This document shows positions 52,119 through 61,714 of a stretch of 64,000 nucleotides of DNA, in pieces. A program made the translations under genes and the position numbers. The first letter of the stretch is position 1, and every line of letters begins with the position of its first letter. Under the pieces are notes generated by a model that was given only the letters and a program-made list of their open reading frames with translations, made no database searches and was not told the DNA's origin. This DNA is from JAGSPQ01 sp038206395 (GTDB lineage: Bacteria > Myxococcota > Myxococcia > Myxococcales > Myxococcaceae): contig JBBRAX010000008.1 of the NCBI GenBank assembly GCA_038206395.1, positions 101,582 to 165,581 on the forward strand, given 5' to 3'.

Positions 52119-52490
52119 CTATAGGCGTCGCTGCAGTAGCTGGCAGACCAGGTAGCTGCGGCGGCACTTCTCGTTCCCTGACTCCGGCTGCGGAGGAACT
52201 TGCTGGAACACCTCGGTGATGACGAGATCCCGATCTTGACTGCCGAGGAAGGCGTCGAGGTCTCCCTTGAACTTCGGATTTGCCCAGGCAAACGCCTCGA
52301 GATCAGCGACCAGCTTGTCTGTTTCGGTGGCGTAGGCCTTGGTCGTCGTCGGCTCGTATCTTTCGAGCAACGAGGTCAACTCGGAGTTTCGCGCGCTGAG
52401 CGCGTCGCGGCTCTCTCCCAGCTCCTCTTCTGGCACGACGCCGCAACCCACGAAAACGAGACAACCCACCACAGCGATGAAACGCTTCAT
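52119..52490 (-). CDS. Small lipoprotein
   Basis: A 123-residue lipoprotein: MKRFIAVVGCLVFVGCGV has the lipobox FVGC, with the lipidated Cys at 16. The mature part is mostly helical and acidic (EEELGESRDALSARNSEL, ETDKLVADLEAFAW) and ends in KCRRSYLVCQLLQRRL with a Cys pair. No family recognised. The Met at 52490 is chosen because it opens the lipoprotein signal; a GGGGG stretch lies upstream. It is followed by the palindrome region at its 3' side. Confidence 0.7.
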   Translation of the reverse strand: MKRFIAVVGCLVFVGCGVVPEEELGESRDALSARNSELTSLLERYEPTTTKAYATETDKLVADLEAFAWANPKFKGDLDAFLGSQDRDLVITEVFQQVPPQPESGNEKCRRSYLVCQLLQRRL

Positions 52491-52554
52491 TGTGAAACCC
52501 CCGGTAAGAGTGGTCCTGCTCTGACGGGGCACAACGATCTCCAAGACTGGCGCA

Positions 52555-55455
52555 TCAGGCTGCGAACAATTCCATCAAATCGTCGCGGGTGAGCCCGCCC
52601 GCCGCGGTGCCTTCGCCCAGCGCCGCCTCGAACAGCGCCCGCTTCTTGTCCTGCAGCAGAAGAATCTTCTCTTCCACCGTGCCCTGGGACACGAGGCGGT
52701 GAACGAATACGGGCCTTTCCTGCCCGATGCGGTGCGCGCGATCGGCGGCCTGCGACTCGACGGCCGGGTTCCACCACGGGTCGACCATGAACACGTGGTC
52801 GGCCGCGGTGAGGTTGAGGCCGAGACCACCGGCCTTGAGAGAGATGAGCATCACCGGCGGGCCGTCGGCCGACTGGAACCGCGCCGTCACCCCCGCGCGA
52901 TCGGCCGTCGAGCCATCGAGCCTCTCGAACTTCAGGCCCGCAGTGACGAGCTCGGGCTCGATCAAATCGAGCAGCGACGTCCACTGAGAGAAGACGAGCG
53001 CGCGGTGACCGTCGGCCGCGGCAGTGGTGAGCGCCTCGACCAGCGCCGTGGTCTTCGACGAGCCCTTCGCGTGCTGCCCGGGAATCAGCGCCGGGTGACA
53101 CGCCGCCTGCCGCAACCGCAGCAGCGCCTCGAGCGCCTTCATCACGCTGCCGCCCGCCTGCAGAAGCCCGACGATCTCGGTGCGGGTCGCCGCGTAGACC
53201 GCGTCGTAAATCGATCGCTCGCGATCATCGAGCACCACGTGCATCACCGAGTCGGTGCGCGGAGGCAGTTCGGGGGCGACGTCGCGCTTCAAGCGCCGCA
53301 GCACGAAAGGCTTGATCTTCCGTCGCAGTGACTGCGCCGCGTCGGCCCGGCCGTCGGCGATCGGCTGCGCCCAGGTGTCGCCGAATTCCTTCTTCCCGCG
53401 CAGCAGGCCGGGGTTCGCGAAGTGCATCACGCTCCAGAGCTCTTCGAGGCGGTTCTCGACCGGGGTGCCCGACAGCGCGACGCGGAAGGCGCCCTTCAGC
53501 TTGAAAGCGGCCCGCGCCGTCTGGCTGTCGGGGTTCTTGATCATCTGCGCTTCATCGAGGACGACGGTGTCCCAGTCTTTTCCCGTCAGCGCTGCCTCGT
53601 CGAGGCGCAGCAGCGCGTAGGTGGTGAGCGTGACGTCGGCCGCGGGGTCCAGCGCGCGCGTGGGCCCGTGGTAGGTGCTGACCTTCAGGTTCGGGCGGAA
53701 CTTCTGAAGCTCCGAGGCCCAGTTCGGCAGCACGCTGGTCGGGCACACCACCAGCGACTTCGCGCCGAGCACGCAGATCGTCTGCAGCGTCTTGCCGAGG
53801 CCCATGTCGTCGGCGAGCACAGCGCCCAGCTGCGCCTGCGCGAGGAAGCGAAGCCAGCTGACCCCCAGCCGCTGGTAGGGCCGAAGCGTGGCGGTGACCC
53901 CGTCGGGCAGCGGCGCCTCGGGAATCGAGTCGAAGTTCTGCAGCATCTCGGCGAGCTTCTCGAAGCCAGGCGGCCGCGGCGTCTCGAGCGCGTCGCACAG
54001 CTCGACCAGCTGAGGAATCGCGTGGTTCGCGATCGTCCCCGACTCGCCGCGCGCGGCCAACAGATCTGCCACGCGCTGCCCGTTCTGCTCGAGCCACTTC
54101 ATCGGCAGCGGGGCCCACCCACCGCCTTCGATCGGCACCAGCCCGAGCCCTTCGTTCCACGCGCGCAGCACCGACGCCGCGTCGACCGTGCCGCCCTGCC
54201 CGCCTTCGATCTGGAAGTCGATTGCGACCTTCAGCGCGTTGCCGTTGGCCTCGGTGCGAACCATCGGCCTCAGCACCAGGTCAGGGCTCACCACGCGCGC
54301 CGCATCGCCGGTGAGATCGCCGCGCCACTTCCGCAGCTTGTCGGCGAACCGAACCATGTCCGGGCCGGAAAAAGTCATCCGCCGGCCCGGCAGCAAGTCG
54401 AGCTGTTCGCGAAGTGAATGCACGAGGCGCTGTTCGACCGCCTCGTCGCGCAGCGGTACGGCCCCGCGCAGGAAGACCATCTTCCCCGCATCGATGCGCA
54501 CGTTCGGCGGAGCGCCGTACACCAGCGTCGGCAGCGCCGACAGCCCCTGCTCGACCTGGTTGAGCTCGAGCTGAATGCGCGGCTTCAAGTCGCGGTTGAT
54601 CGGCGGCAGCCGCTTGCTACGCACCTCGATCGGGAATCGCCGCGCCAGCTCGGGCAGCACCTTGCCGGTGAGCTCGCCCAGCTGGTCGGCGCTGAAGGTC
54701 CGCGCCGGCGGCAGCTTCGCGTCGTCCACGCGGCACAGCGCATCGCCACACAGCGCGACGCCTGGGCCCAGCAGCTCGGTGATGCGGGGGTCGCGAACGA
54801 TCGAGACCACGAACTGCCCGTTGAGATCATCGACGCGCACGCGCGGCTGCACCACTTCCGCCGAGACCGCCACCGGCACGCCATCGAGCAGCACGGTGCG
54901 CGCCGACTCCAGCGCGGTGAGCACGGCTTCGAGGCGATCGATGGGCATCGCACCGCGGACAGCGCGATCGAGAAGGCGATCGGCCGCGAGATCGTGTTGT
55001 TCGATCTGCAGCTTCGCCTTCTCGGCCGGGTTCGCCAGCAGCACCGCGACGCTCGTCTCGAGAGGCGTCTCGCCGCCCGCTGCATCGGCGATGGTCCGCC
55101 GCACCTGCAGGCCACCGCCTTCGACGCGCGAGAACCGGTACACCACGCGCGACCACCGCTTCTCGGCCGTCACCACCGCCTTGCCCTGCACCTGCGCCTG
55201 CTCGAGGGTGATCGCCGCCGCGCACACGTGCTCGCACGGGTCGAAGTGCGCCGGGCAGTTGCACTCCCACGCATCGTCGGGCGGATAGAGCACCACCTGC
55301 CACGCCACCGTGCGGCCGGGCGACTTTACGCGCAGCACAATCTCACTGGCGGTGCGGGACTCTTCGACCACTGCGCCATCGCGCGAAAGCTTCACGCCCA
55401 GCGACCACAGCCCCGGCTTGGCTTCCTTGCGAACCGCGTCATGCAGAGCAGACAT
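52555..55455 (-). CDS. SWIM-domain SNF2-family ATPase (Rad54-like)
   Basis: A 966-residue Swi2/Snf2 ATPase that may remodel or translocate on DNA. The N-terminus has a SWIM zinc finger (WECNCPAHFDPCEHV, about 63-77) for protein or DNA binding. A region to about 480 is helical. The motor has Walker A DDMGLGKTLQT near 548, DEAQ box LDEAQMIKN near 633, motif VI near 880 (RAHRIGQ) and the usual helicase C-terminal domain. Bacterial SWIM-SNF2 proteins are widespread and mostly uncharacterised. It lies 64 bases upstream of the small lipoprotein gene on the same strand. Confidence 0.93.
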   Translation of the reverse strand: MSALHDAVRKEAKPGLWSLGVKLSRDGAVVEESRTASEIVLRVKSPGRTVAWQVVLYPPDDAWECNCPAHFDPCEHVCAAAITLEQAQVQGKAVVTAEKRWSRVVYRFSRVEGGGLQVRRTIADAAGGETPLETSVAVLLANPAEKAKLQIEQHDLAADRLLDRAVRGAMPIDRLEAVLTALESARTVLLDGVPVAVSAEVVQPRVRVDDLNGQFVVSIVRDPRITELLGPGVALCGDALCRVDDAKLPPARTFSADQLGELTGKVLPELARRFPIEVRSKRLPPINRDLKPRIQLELNQVEQGLSALPTLVYGAPPNVRIDAGKMVFLRGAVPLRDEAVEQRLVHSLREQLDLLPGRRMTFSGPDMVRFADKLRKWRGDLTGDAARVVSPDLVLRPMVRTEANGNALKVAIDFQIEGGQGGTVDAASVLRAWNEGLGLVPIEGGGWAPLPMKWLEQNGQRVADLLAARGESGTIANHAIPQLVELCDALETPRPPGFEKLAEMLQNFDSIPEAPLPDGVTATLRPYQRLGVSWLRFLAQAQLGAVLADDMGLGKTLQTICVLGAKSLVVCPTSVLPNWASELQKFRPNLKVSTYHGPTRALDPAADVTLTTYALLRLDEAALTGKDWDTVVLDEAQMIKNPDSQTARAAFKLKGAFRVALSGTPVENRLEELWSVMHFANPGLLRGKKEFGDTWAQPIADGRADAAQSLRRKIKPFVLRRLKRDVAPELPPRTDSVMHVVLDDRERSIYDAVYAATRTEIVGLLQAGGSVMKALEALLRLRQAACHPALIPGQHAKGSSKTTALVEALTTAAADGHRALVFSQWTSLLDLIEPELVTAGLKFERLDGSTADRAGVTARFQSADGPPVMLISLKAGGLGLNLTAADHVFMVDPWWNPAVESQAADRAHRIGQERPVFVHRLVSQGTVEEKILLLQDKKRALFEAALGEGTAAGGLTRDDLMELFAA

Positions 55456-55562
55456 CTTGGCGTTGGCTCTTAGCCGAACCGTGGGCTATCGCGGCGGGCC
55501 ATGGCGAAACGACTCGTCGTTGCGCGCGCGCATGCCACCGCTCTGGGTATGTTCCTGCCCTG

Positions 55563-56363
55563 ATGGCTCTCTGGGGACGAGCGGTGGTGGTGGGCATGGT
55601 GCTGGCCGTAGGCGCGGGCTGCACCGACTCGAAGAAGAAGATGGCCGAAGCGCAGAAGGCACGCGCCGAAGCGAAGAAGGCCTTCGAGGAAGCCGAAGAG
55701 TTAAAGCGCAACGCAGGGAAGCCGAAGATCGAGCCCGCGAAGCTCGAGCCTTTCTGGGCCGACCCGGCGTACCTGCGCGTGAAGACCGGGAAGCCGTGCC
55801 CCGAGGGCATGTGGGCGCTGTTTCCCGAGACGCCGGGCGAAGGCGCAGACAAGACCGCCAACGAAGCCAGGCGCTCCGAGCTCGCCGCGAAGAATCACGC
55901 TGCCACCTTCGTCGCCGTGTTGCCCTTCGACTCGGGCGTGACGCTGCGGAAGTACAACGCGAAGAAGAAGGCGATGACCGTGCAGGTCGATGGGGTGATG
56001 GAGTGCGTCGACGGCCTCGGCCTGCTCGCCGTCGCCTGGGGCCAGCCCGCGAAGGCCGTGCGCCCGCCGAAGCCGGACGATGACGAGGAAGAAATCAGCC
56101 AGCAGGCGGTGTGGCGCGCGCAGCCGCTGACGTTCTCGCTGCCCTTTCCCACCGCGGCCGAGGCACAGGCGTTTCGCGAGAGCCAGGGAATCGGCGTCGA
56201 GGCGCGCATCGTCTTCACGCTCGGGAAGATCGACGTCGACAAGCGCGGCAAGAAGGGCGAGGTCGACTGGGGCGCGGGCCGCCTCGTTCATGTGGAGCTC
56301 GTCGGCGTCCGCATCGCCACCGATCACGAGAAGGTGTTGCTCGCCGAGCAGCGGAAGAAGTGA
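55563..56363 (+). CDS. Lipoprotein with N-terminal helical region
   Basis: A 266-residue lipoprotein. The signal ends with GAGC, so the Cys at about 20 is lipidated. A charged, likely coiled-coil helix (MAEAQKARAEAKKAFEEAEE) follows to about 55. The rest is a beta-rich domain without a recognised motif; an acidic stretch KPDDDEEEIS lies near 180. It is divergent from the SNF2 gene, with 107 bases between the starts. No function is assigned. Confidence 0.75.
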   Translation: MALWGRAVVVGMVLAVGAGCTDSKKKMAEAQKARAEAKKAFEEAEELKRNAGKPKIEPAKLEPFWADPAYLRVKTGKPCPEGMWALFPETPGEGADKTANEARRSELAAKNHAATFVAVLPFDSGVTLRKYNAKKKAMTVQVDGVMECVDGLGLLAVAWGQPAKAVRPPKPDDDEEEISQQAVWRAQPLTFSLPFPTAAEAQAFRESQGIGVEARIVFTLGKIDVDKRGKKGEVDWGAGRLVHVELVGVRIATDHEKVLLAEQRKK

Positions 56364-56405
56364 CGGCGATCGAGCGCTGATCCATTGGTAGGGTCCGCCG
56401 CATGA

Positions 56406-57348
56406 GTCCGCGCCGCCGCGAAGTCCGGCGCGAAGGGGCCGTCGTCCGTGATCGTGATTGGTGCCGGAGCCGTCGGCGACGCCGCCGTCGAGATGCTGCG
56501 CCGCCAGGGCTACGACGGCCCGGTCACGATGATCAGCCGCGATCCACGTCCTGCGCACGCTCGGCGACTCGCGAAAGATCGCGGCGCTCGTGAAGGACAA
56601 GAAGCGCGTCGTCGTCATCGGCGCCAGCTTCATCGGCCTCGAGGCCGCCGCGTCGATGCGCAAGCGCGGCCTCGAAGTGAACGTCGTCGCGCCTGAGACG
56701 CTGCCGCTCGAAAAGGTCCTCGGGCCGCAGCTCGGCACCTTCCTCAAGGCGCTACACGAAGAGAAGGGGGTCGCCTTCAACCTCGGCCGCAAGCCCGCGT
56801 CGATCACCGCCACCGAGGTGGTGCTCGATGACGGCACAAAGCTGCCCGCCGAGGTCGTGATCATGGGCGTCGGCGTTCGCCCCAACACCGCGCTCGCCGA
56901 AGCCGCGGGCCTGAAGGTCGACAAGGGCGTGGTCGTCGACGCCTTGCTCCGCACCAGCGCGCCCGACGTCTGGGCGGCCGGCGACATCGCGCGCTACCCG
57001 TCGGACGGCGGCACGGTTCGCATCGAGCACTGGGTTGTCGCCCAGCGCCAGGGCCAGACCGCCGCACGCAACATCCTCGGGCAGAAAGAGGAATACCGCG
57101 CCGTCCCCTTCTTCTGGAGCCAGCACTACGACGTCCCCGTCAACTACTCGGGGCACGCCGAAGGCTTCGATGCGATCGACGTCGCCGGCAGCATCAACGA
57201 CCGCAACTGCCTCGTCGCCTACCGCAGCAAGGGCCGCATCATCGCCCTCGCCAGCATCTACCGCGATCGCGACAGCCTGCTCGCCGAAGACGCCTTCGCC
57301 CGCGATGATCAGCCCGCCCTCGAGAAGCTGCTGAAGGAAGCGCGCTGA
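56406..57348 (+). pseudogene. Broken AIF/ferredoxin-reductase-like flavoprotein gene
   Basis: Two parts of one flavoprotein lie in different frames. Frame A (from about 56406) has PSSVIVIGAGAVG and DGPVTMISRD, the start of the FAD domain. Frame B begins at about 56541 with HVLRTLGDSRKIAALV and continues as intact NAD-binding and C-terminal domains (VVVIGASFIGLEAAASMRKRG, WAAGDIARYP, ending LLKEAR) to 57348. Intact relatives have roughly 95 residues between these parts and usually an N-terminal Rieske domain. A deletion with frameshift explains the gap. The C-terminal part could still be translated from an ATG at 56590 (252 residues), lacking the FAD-binding start. Confidence 0.8.
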
Positions 57349-57404
57349 TTCGACTTCTCTTCCAGATGAAAGGGGCCGCCGGCAGCGCAGGGCAGCGGAA
57401 TGAA

Positions 57405-57853
57405 TTAGGTCTCTGCGGGGATCGCGCCAAACCGCTGCTCCCGCCAGTCGTCCTTCGCCTGCTCGATGCCGTCTTTGCTGCTCGAGACGAAGCTCCACCA
57501 GATGTGGCGAGGCCCTTCCAGCGGCTCGCCGCCAAACAGCAGCACTCGCGACGGCTCGACGTCGCGCCGAACACCGAGCCCGCCACCACGCGAACGCGCG
57601 CGCCCGTGTCTTCCAGCTGAGGCAGCGTCGACCCCGCGTGGTGCACGAAGGTCGGCGCCGATTCTTCCGCGTCTTTCGGCAACGCCACCCAGATCTGGAT
57701 CCCCATCATCCGCCCGCCGGACTTGAGCCCCTCTACCGTCGCCCTTTCGCTGTGCGCGATGCCCGGGCCTGCCGTCATCCATTTCACGTCGCCCTGCCGA
57801 ATCACCTGCACCGAGCCCAGCGTGTCGCGGTGCAGCCCCTTGCCCTCGAACAC
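57405..57853 (-). pseudogene. Broken pirin-family gene
   Basis: A pirin (cupin-fold) remnant. Reading minus strand, one frame has VFEGKGLHRDTLGSVQ, WMTAGPGIAHSE and RVRVVAGSVFGA; a second frame has EPSRVLLFGGEPL, RHIWWSFVSSSK and GIEQAKDDWREQRFG, ending at the stop at 57405. Intact pirins carry about 80-100 more residues between these parts, and the N-terminal third is missing. So there is an N-terminal truncation plus an internal deletion with frameshift near 57565. No functional pirin can be made. It abuts the next pseudogene's 3' end. Confidence 0.8.
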
Positions 57854-57939
57854 GGACCTCGAGCTGGTTCTGACTGCGAAGCGCGCCACGCTGGCCGGGT
57901 AGCCGCGCAACGAAATCGTGGCTCGGGCATCTACGGGCC

Positions 57940-58398
57940 GTGCCCATCTCGAAAGGCGACGCCGCTCCCGATTTCACGTTGAACGACCAGGACGGCAAGC
58001 CCGTCACCTTGAGCGCGCTGTGGAAGCGCGGCCCGGTGGTCCTCTTCTTCTACCCGAAGGACGACACCACGGGCTGCACTGCCGAGGCCTGCGCCTTTCG
58101 CGACGCCTACGACGACTTCCAGCAGGCCGGCGCCTCGGTGGTCGGCATCAGCTCGCAGGGCCAGTCGTCCAAGAAGGCCTTCGCCACCAAGAACCGGCTG
58201 CCCTTCACCCTCGTCAGCGATGACGGCGGCAAGGTGCGCAAGGCGTTCGGGGTGAAGGCGTCACTGCTCGGCCTGCTCGACGGCCGCGAGACGTACGTTA
58301 TCGACAAGCAAGGCGTCGTGCAGCACGCCTTCAACTCGCAGATCAACGTCGGCCAGCACGTGCCCGAAGCGCTGGGCGTGCTCAAGACGCTTCAGTAG
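57940..58398 (+). CDS. bcp: Thioredoxin-dependent peroxiredoxin (Bcp/PrxQ)
   Basis: A 152-residue peroxidase reducing hydrogen and organic peroxides. Peroxidatic Cys is in the motif YPKDDTTGCTAEACAFRD near 45, where the second Cys five residues on is the resolving type of PrxQ. The N-terminus GDAAPDFTLNDQDGK and C-terminal YVIDKQGVVQH are typical. The start is a GTG. It follows the broken pirin region and ends with a 7-base overlap of the convergent Kelch-type gene. Whole and normal in length. Confidence 0.94.
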   Translation: MPISKGDAAPDFTLNDQDGKPVTLSALWKRGPVVLFFYPKDDTTGCTAEACAFRDAYDDFQQAGASVVGISSQGQSSKKAFATKNRLPFTLVSDDGGKVRKAFGVKASLLGLLDGRETYVIDKQGVVQHAFNSQINVGQHVPEALGVLKTLQ

Positions 58399-59774
58399 TC
58401 GATCGACCAGAGGTCCGGGTAGTAGCCGGTGGAGCTGTTGCCGAAGCCCATCAGCAGCCGCCGGTTCGCCGGATCCGCCACCGCCATTCCCGAGGCACGC
58501 GGCGCCGGAGCGGTGCCCGTCGTCTCCATCTTTCGCCACGTCTCGAACCCGCGATCGAGATCGAACGCGTGAATGCCGTCGACCGCCGACGCGCCATCGG
58601 GAGTCCCGCCCCACACGACGAAGCGGTGGTTCTTCTCGTCCAGCGCGAAGGCCCCGTTGCGCCGCTTCAGCTCGGGGTTGTCGGCGAGCTTCACCCACCG
58701 CGCCGGCGTCTCACCCAGCTCGAGCGCCCACGTGTCACCCAGCATGTCGTTGCCCGACCTCATGCCGCCAAAGACAATCACGCGATCCGTCGTCGCGTCG
58801 TACGCGAAGAAGTGCCCGCTGCGGCCAATCGGCTGGGTGCCCGTCACCGGCTCGTCGACCCACGCCGCCGCTGTGCCGTTCAGCTCGAGCCGCCGCACCG
58901 CGCAGTGGAAGCCGGTCGATTGTCCACAGAAGCTGAGGTACCGGTTGCGCTTGCTGTCGAAGACGAAGCCGGGCTGGTAGTCGCCGACGGTGCTCGCGCC
59001 CGTCGCCACCACCGCCGACCAGCTGAGCTTGTCGGGCGCGTACTCGAAGCGATCCAGGTGCGGCACAGCGTCGAAGGTCCCCGTCACGCCGCCGAAGAAG
59101 AGCACCTCGCGCTTCCCGGGAATCCCCGCGACCCGGCCACCCATGAACTGCGGCGCCGCGTTCGCCATCGTCACCTCGGCCCACTTCTGGGTGGTGAGGT
59201 TCATTTCCCAGAGGTCCGAAGATGCAGTGAATTGCTTCGGCTTGTAGTGGAAGCCGCCGAACACCAGCAGCCGGTTCGGGTCGCCGCTGTCGAGCCAGCC
59301 CACCCCGTACTCGCGGTTGATAGGCCCTTCCGTCACCTCTACCCATTTCTTCAAAAGCTTCCATTCGGGCCGGTGCACCGTCAGGGGAATTGTTCCACTT
59401 CCCTTTCGCGCGGCGCACTCGATGGCCACCGTCACCGTGCTCGGCGCGAGGTCGCCGTGCGGCGCCTTCACCGCCAGGTGCGTCTGGTCGACCTTCGTCG
59501 CCATTACCAGGCCCGTCACTTCCGGCGACCACGACACCACCGGCCCGTCGAACTCGAGTTCGAGGGCCAGCCGGCCGCCTTCGGTGATCACGCTTCCACC
59601 CGCGCTCGCCTTCAGGCCGCACGGGCCCGCGTCGACAGCGCCCGCATCGACGACCCCCGGCGTTCCGGAATCCGGCACTCCCACGCCCGCGTCGACGCCC
59701 GCATCGACGCCTGCATTCGGCGGCGCACCGCACGCACTGATCGCCAATGCCCCCATCACCCAGATCGCTCTCAT
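58392..59774 (-). CDS. Kelch-repeat-like lipoprotein
   Basis: A 460-residue lipoprotein (lipobox ISAC, Cys at 15). Residues 20-55 are a DAG-rich linker (VDAGVDAGVG, VVDAGAVDAG). An Ig-like part (about 55-135) precedes a Kelch-type propeller (about 140-455) with repeats marked by LLVFGGFHY, VLFFGGVTG, VIVFGGMRS and FVVWGGTPD. The final repeat closes with YYPDLWSIDY. Kelch propellers bind proteins or sugars, or form galactose-oxidase-like enzymes, but catalytic residues are not evident. The ATG at 59774 is the one that opens the signal. Confidence 0.85.
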   Translation of the reverse strand: MRAIWVMGALAISACGAPPNAGVDAGVDAGVGVPDSGTPGVVDAGAVDAGPCGLKASAGGSVITEGGRLALELEFDGPVVSWSPEVTGLVMATKVDQTHLAVKAPHGDLAPSTVTVAIECAARKGSGTIPLTVHRPEWKLLKKWVEVTEGPINREYGVGWLDSGDPNRLLVFGGFHYKPKQFTASSDLWEMNLTTQKWAEVTMANAAPQFMGGRVAGIPGKREVLFFGGVTGTFDAVPHLDRFEYAPDKLSWSAVVATGASTVGDYQPGFVFDSKRNRYLSFCGQSTGFHCAVRRLELNGTAAAWVDEPVTGTQPIGRSGHFFAYDATTDRVIVFGGMRSGNDMLGDTWALELGETPARWVKLADNPELKRRNGAFALDEKNHRFVVWGGTPDGASAVDGIHAFDLDRGFETWRKMETTGTAPAPRASGMAVADPANRRLLMGFGNSSTGYYPDLWSIDY

Positions 59775-59994
59775 GTCTCGCAGCCGTGTGCAGGTTCGCG
59801 GCCAGCGGTGCTGTCGACGGGCAGGACTCGCGACCGCGCATTTCCTAACGCAGCCACCGCGACACCCGCATCGATCCCACAAGCAAAGTTCTCGAACGAG
59901 ATCAATAAAACGTTGAAGTGACTGATGGTGTGTCGTTTCGCCGCTGTGACTTTTTTCCTCGTCATCCGGAAAACAGAACGTATGGTCCGCGCCC

Positions 59995-60798
59995 ATGACC
60001 CTTCCTAAGCTTTCCCAGGTGACGTTCTCCCTGCTGTTCGTAATCTCCAGCTCCGGCTGCGGCCTTCTCGGCGGCGGCGGCGGACTCCTCCCCTCCGTTG
60101 GCGGCCTCGGCGGCTCGAAGACCTACGGCCAGTACGACAACAGCAGCGGCAACCCAATTGGTCGTGGCGAGCGCGAGCTTCGCATCCAGACGGCGATCGA
60201 AGTTGTTCCGGATCGCGGCACCACGGGCGTCGGCATCAACGCGCACGGCGGCACCTTTGACTCCGCCGCGGCCCAGATGCAGACCGCGTTTGCCGACCTG
60301 AAGAAGATCGGTGGCAGCCCCGGCTGCGGTTACCGCGTCATCAACTACAACGTGCCCTTCTCGAAGGACAACCTGAAGTGGAAGACGGGCGGCGCGGTTG
60401 AGATCTGGGCGGACACGGCCGGTAAGGATCCGGACGCCCGCTTCGCTGCCGCGAACACCTGCTTCAAGGCGCTGCGCGAGTACATCCTTGCCCTCCCGAA
60501 GTACGACTCGAACACCGAGTCGGGCTTTGAAATGTCGGCCGGCGCCGCGATCGGCCCGGACATCGTGTGGAGCGTCGAGCCCCTCGAGAAGCACCGCGAC
60601 GCGCTGGTCACCCAGGCCAACGAGCGCCTCAAGGCCGTTCAGAAGGCCGACTCGAAGCTCTGGGATCACACGGACGTGCAGTGCACCTCGGCCGGCGTCA
60701 TCCAGGTCGCCTCGTCGAACTCCCACTTCGTGACCCTGCAGCTCGAAATGGTGTGCCCGACCACGATGCACCCGCCGATGTCGATCAACCCCCGCTAA
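59995..60798 (+). CDS. Lipoprotein of unknown function
   Basis: A 267-residue lipoprotein with SSSGC lipobox. A Gly-rich segment (LLGGGGGLLPSVGGLGGSK) follows the Cys, then a mostly beta region with three Cys (near 103, 158, 235) that could form disulfides. No family recognised. Expression appears monocistronic, ended by a strong hairpin at 60827. The upstream 220-base gap is shared with the divergent Kelch gene and is AT-richer; a TATGGT at 59981 is a weak -10 candidate. Confidence 0.75.
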   Translation: MTLPKLSQVTFSLLFVISSSGCGLLGGGGGLLPSVGGLGGSKTYGQYDNSSGNPIGRGERELRIQTAIEVVPDRGTTGVGINAHGGTFDSAAAQMQTAFADLKKIGGSPGCGYRVINYNVPFSKDNLKWKTGGAVEIWADTAGKDPDARFAAANTCFKALREYILALPKYDSNTESGFEMSAGAAIGPDIVWSVEPLEKHRDALVTQANERLKAVQKADSKLWDHTDVQCTSAGVIQVASSNSHFVTLQLEMVCPTTMHPPMSINPR

Positions 60799-60826
60799 CT
60801 CTTCAGGCTTCGGTCTGACGAGAAAG

Positions 60827-60859
60827 GCCCGGTTCGCCTCGCGCGAGCCGGGCTTTTTT
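60827..60859 (+). terminator. Rho-independent terminator
   Basis: An 11-bp GC-rich stem (GCCCGGTTCGC / GCGAGCCGGGC, one G-T pair) with a 5-base loop, followed by six T residues. It lies 28 bases after the stop of the lipoprotein gene. It is the clearest factor-independent terminator in the window. Confidence 0.93.
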
Positions 60860-60904
60860 CTTGTCCCCAAACCAATGCCCGCCTTCCGCACGTACCCGTC
60901 TTCG

Positions 60905-61714
60905 ATGCTGCGCGCCGCTGTGTTGCCATTGCTGCTGGCTGCGTGCGCCCCTGCCGGCGTGGTCGACGGGCGTCCGTACGATCTCCGCGTCCCCAATTCG
61001 GGCTCCGGGCCGCGCCCACTGATCGTCCTGCTTCACGGCTTCTCGGCGAACGCGCAGCTGCAGGATCTGCTGTTGCCGTTCTCGCGCGATGTCGATTCGC
61101 GCGGCATTCTCTACGCCCTGCCCAACGGCACGCTCGACCACGAAGGAAAGCGGTTCTGGAACACGTTGGGCGCGTGCTGCAACTTCGACCACGCGGCGGT
61201 TGACGACGTCGCTTTTCTGCGAAAGGTGATCGCCGACGTGAAGGCGAACCACGCCGTGGATCCGAAGCGGGTCTTCGTAATCGGACACAGCAACGGCGGC
61301 TTCATGGCTCTGCGCCTCGCCTGCGACGCGCCCGACATCGTCGCTGCCGTCGTCTCTCTCGCCGGAGCCGCCTCCACCCCCTGCCCTTCCGGCCGCCCCG
61401 TCGACGTGCTCACGATTCACGGCACCGAGGACGACACCATCGCCTTCAACGGCGGCTCGACCGAGCTGGGCACGTATCCCTCGGCCGCGAAGACCATCGC
61501 GCAGCTCGGCGCGAGCAATGGCTGCAGCGGTTCTCTCACGCCCGCCGGCACGTCTGACTTTCTCGGCGATGCAGCAGAAGAGACCAAGCGTGCGGCGACG
61601 GAAGGGTGCCCGCCACGCGGCCGCGCGGACCTGTGGACTGTAGAAGGCGCCGGCCATGTTCCGATCTTCAACGACGCGTTCCGCACCTCGGTGCTCGACT
61701 GGTTGGGCCTGTGA
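60905..61714 (+). CDS. Secreted alpha/beta-hydrolase (PHB depolymerase/feruloyl esterase-like)
   Basis: A 269-residue exported esterase of the LpqC/poly(3-hydroxybutyrate) depolymerase group. The lipobox LAAC puts the lipid Cys at 14. PLIVLLHGFSAN near 40 is the oxyanion region, GHSNGGFMA near 125 the nucleophile elbow (Ser about 127), and GTEDDTI near 180 and EGAGHVP near 248 supply the Asp and His. CCNF and paired Cys may form a disulfide. The ATG at 60905 is preferred because it begins the lipoprotein signal, although 60875 is possible. Its stop overlaps the next gene as GTGA. Confidence 0.85.
   Translation: MLRAAVLPLLLAACAPAGVVDGRPYDLRVPNSGSGPRPLIVLLHGFSANAQLQDLLLPFSRDVDSRGILYALPNGTLDHEGKRFWNTLGACCNFDHAAVDDVAFLRKVIADVKANHAVDPKRVFVIGHSNGGFMALRLACDAPDIVAAVVSLAGAASTPCPSGRPVDVLTIHGTEDDTIAFNGGSTELGTYPSAAKTIAQLGASNGCSGSLTPAGTSDFLGDAAEETKRAATEGCPPRGRADLWTVEGAGHVPIFNDAFRTSVLDWLGL

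Noticed and set aside
51830..52490. Toxin-antitoxin pair (small gene and small lipoprotein)
   Set aside because: The two are convergent, not co-transcribed, and the second is a lipoprotein.
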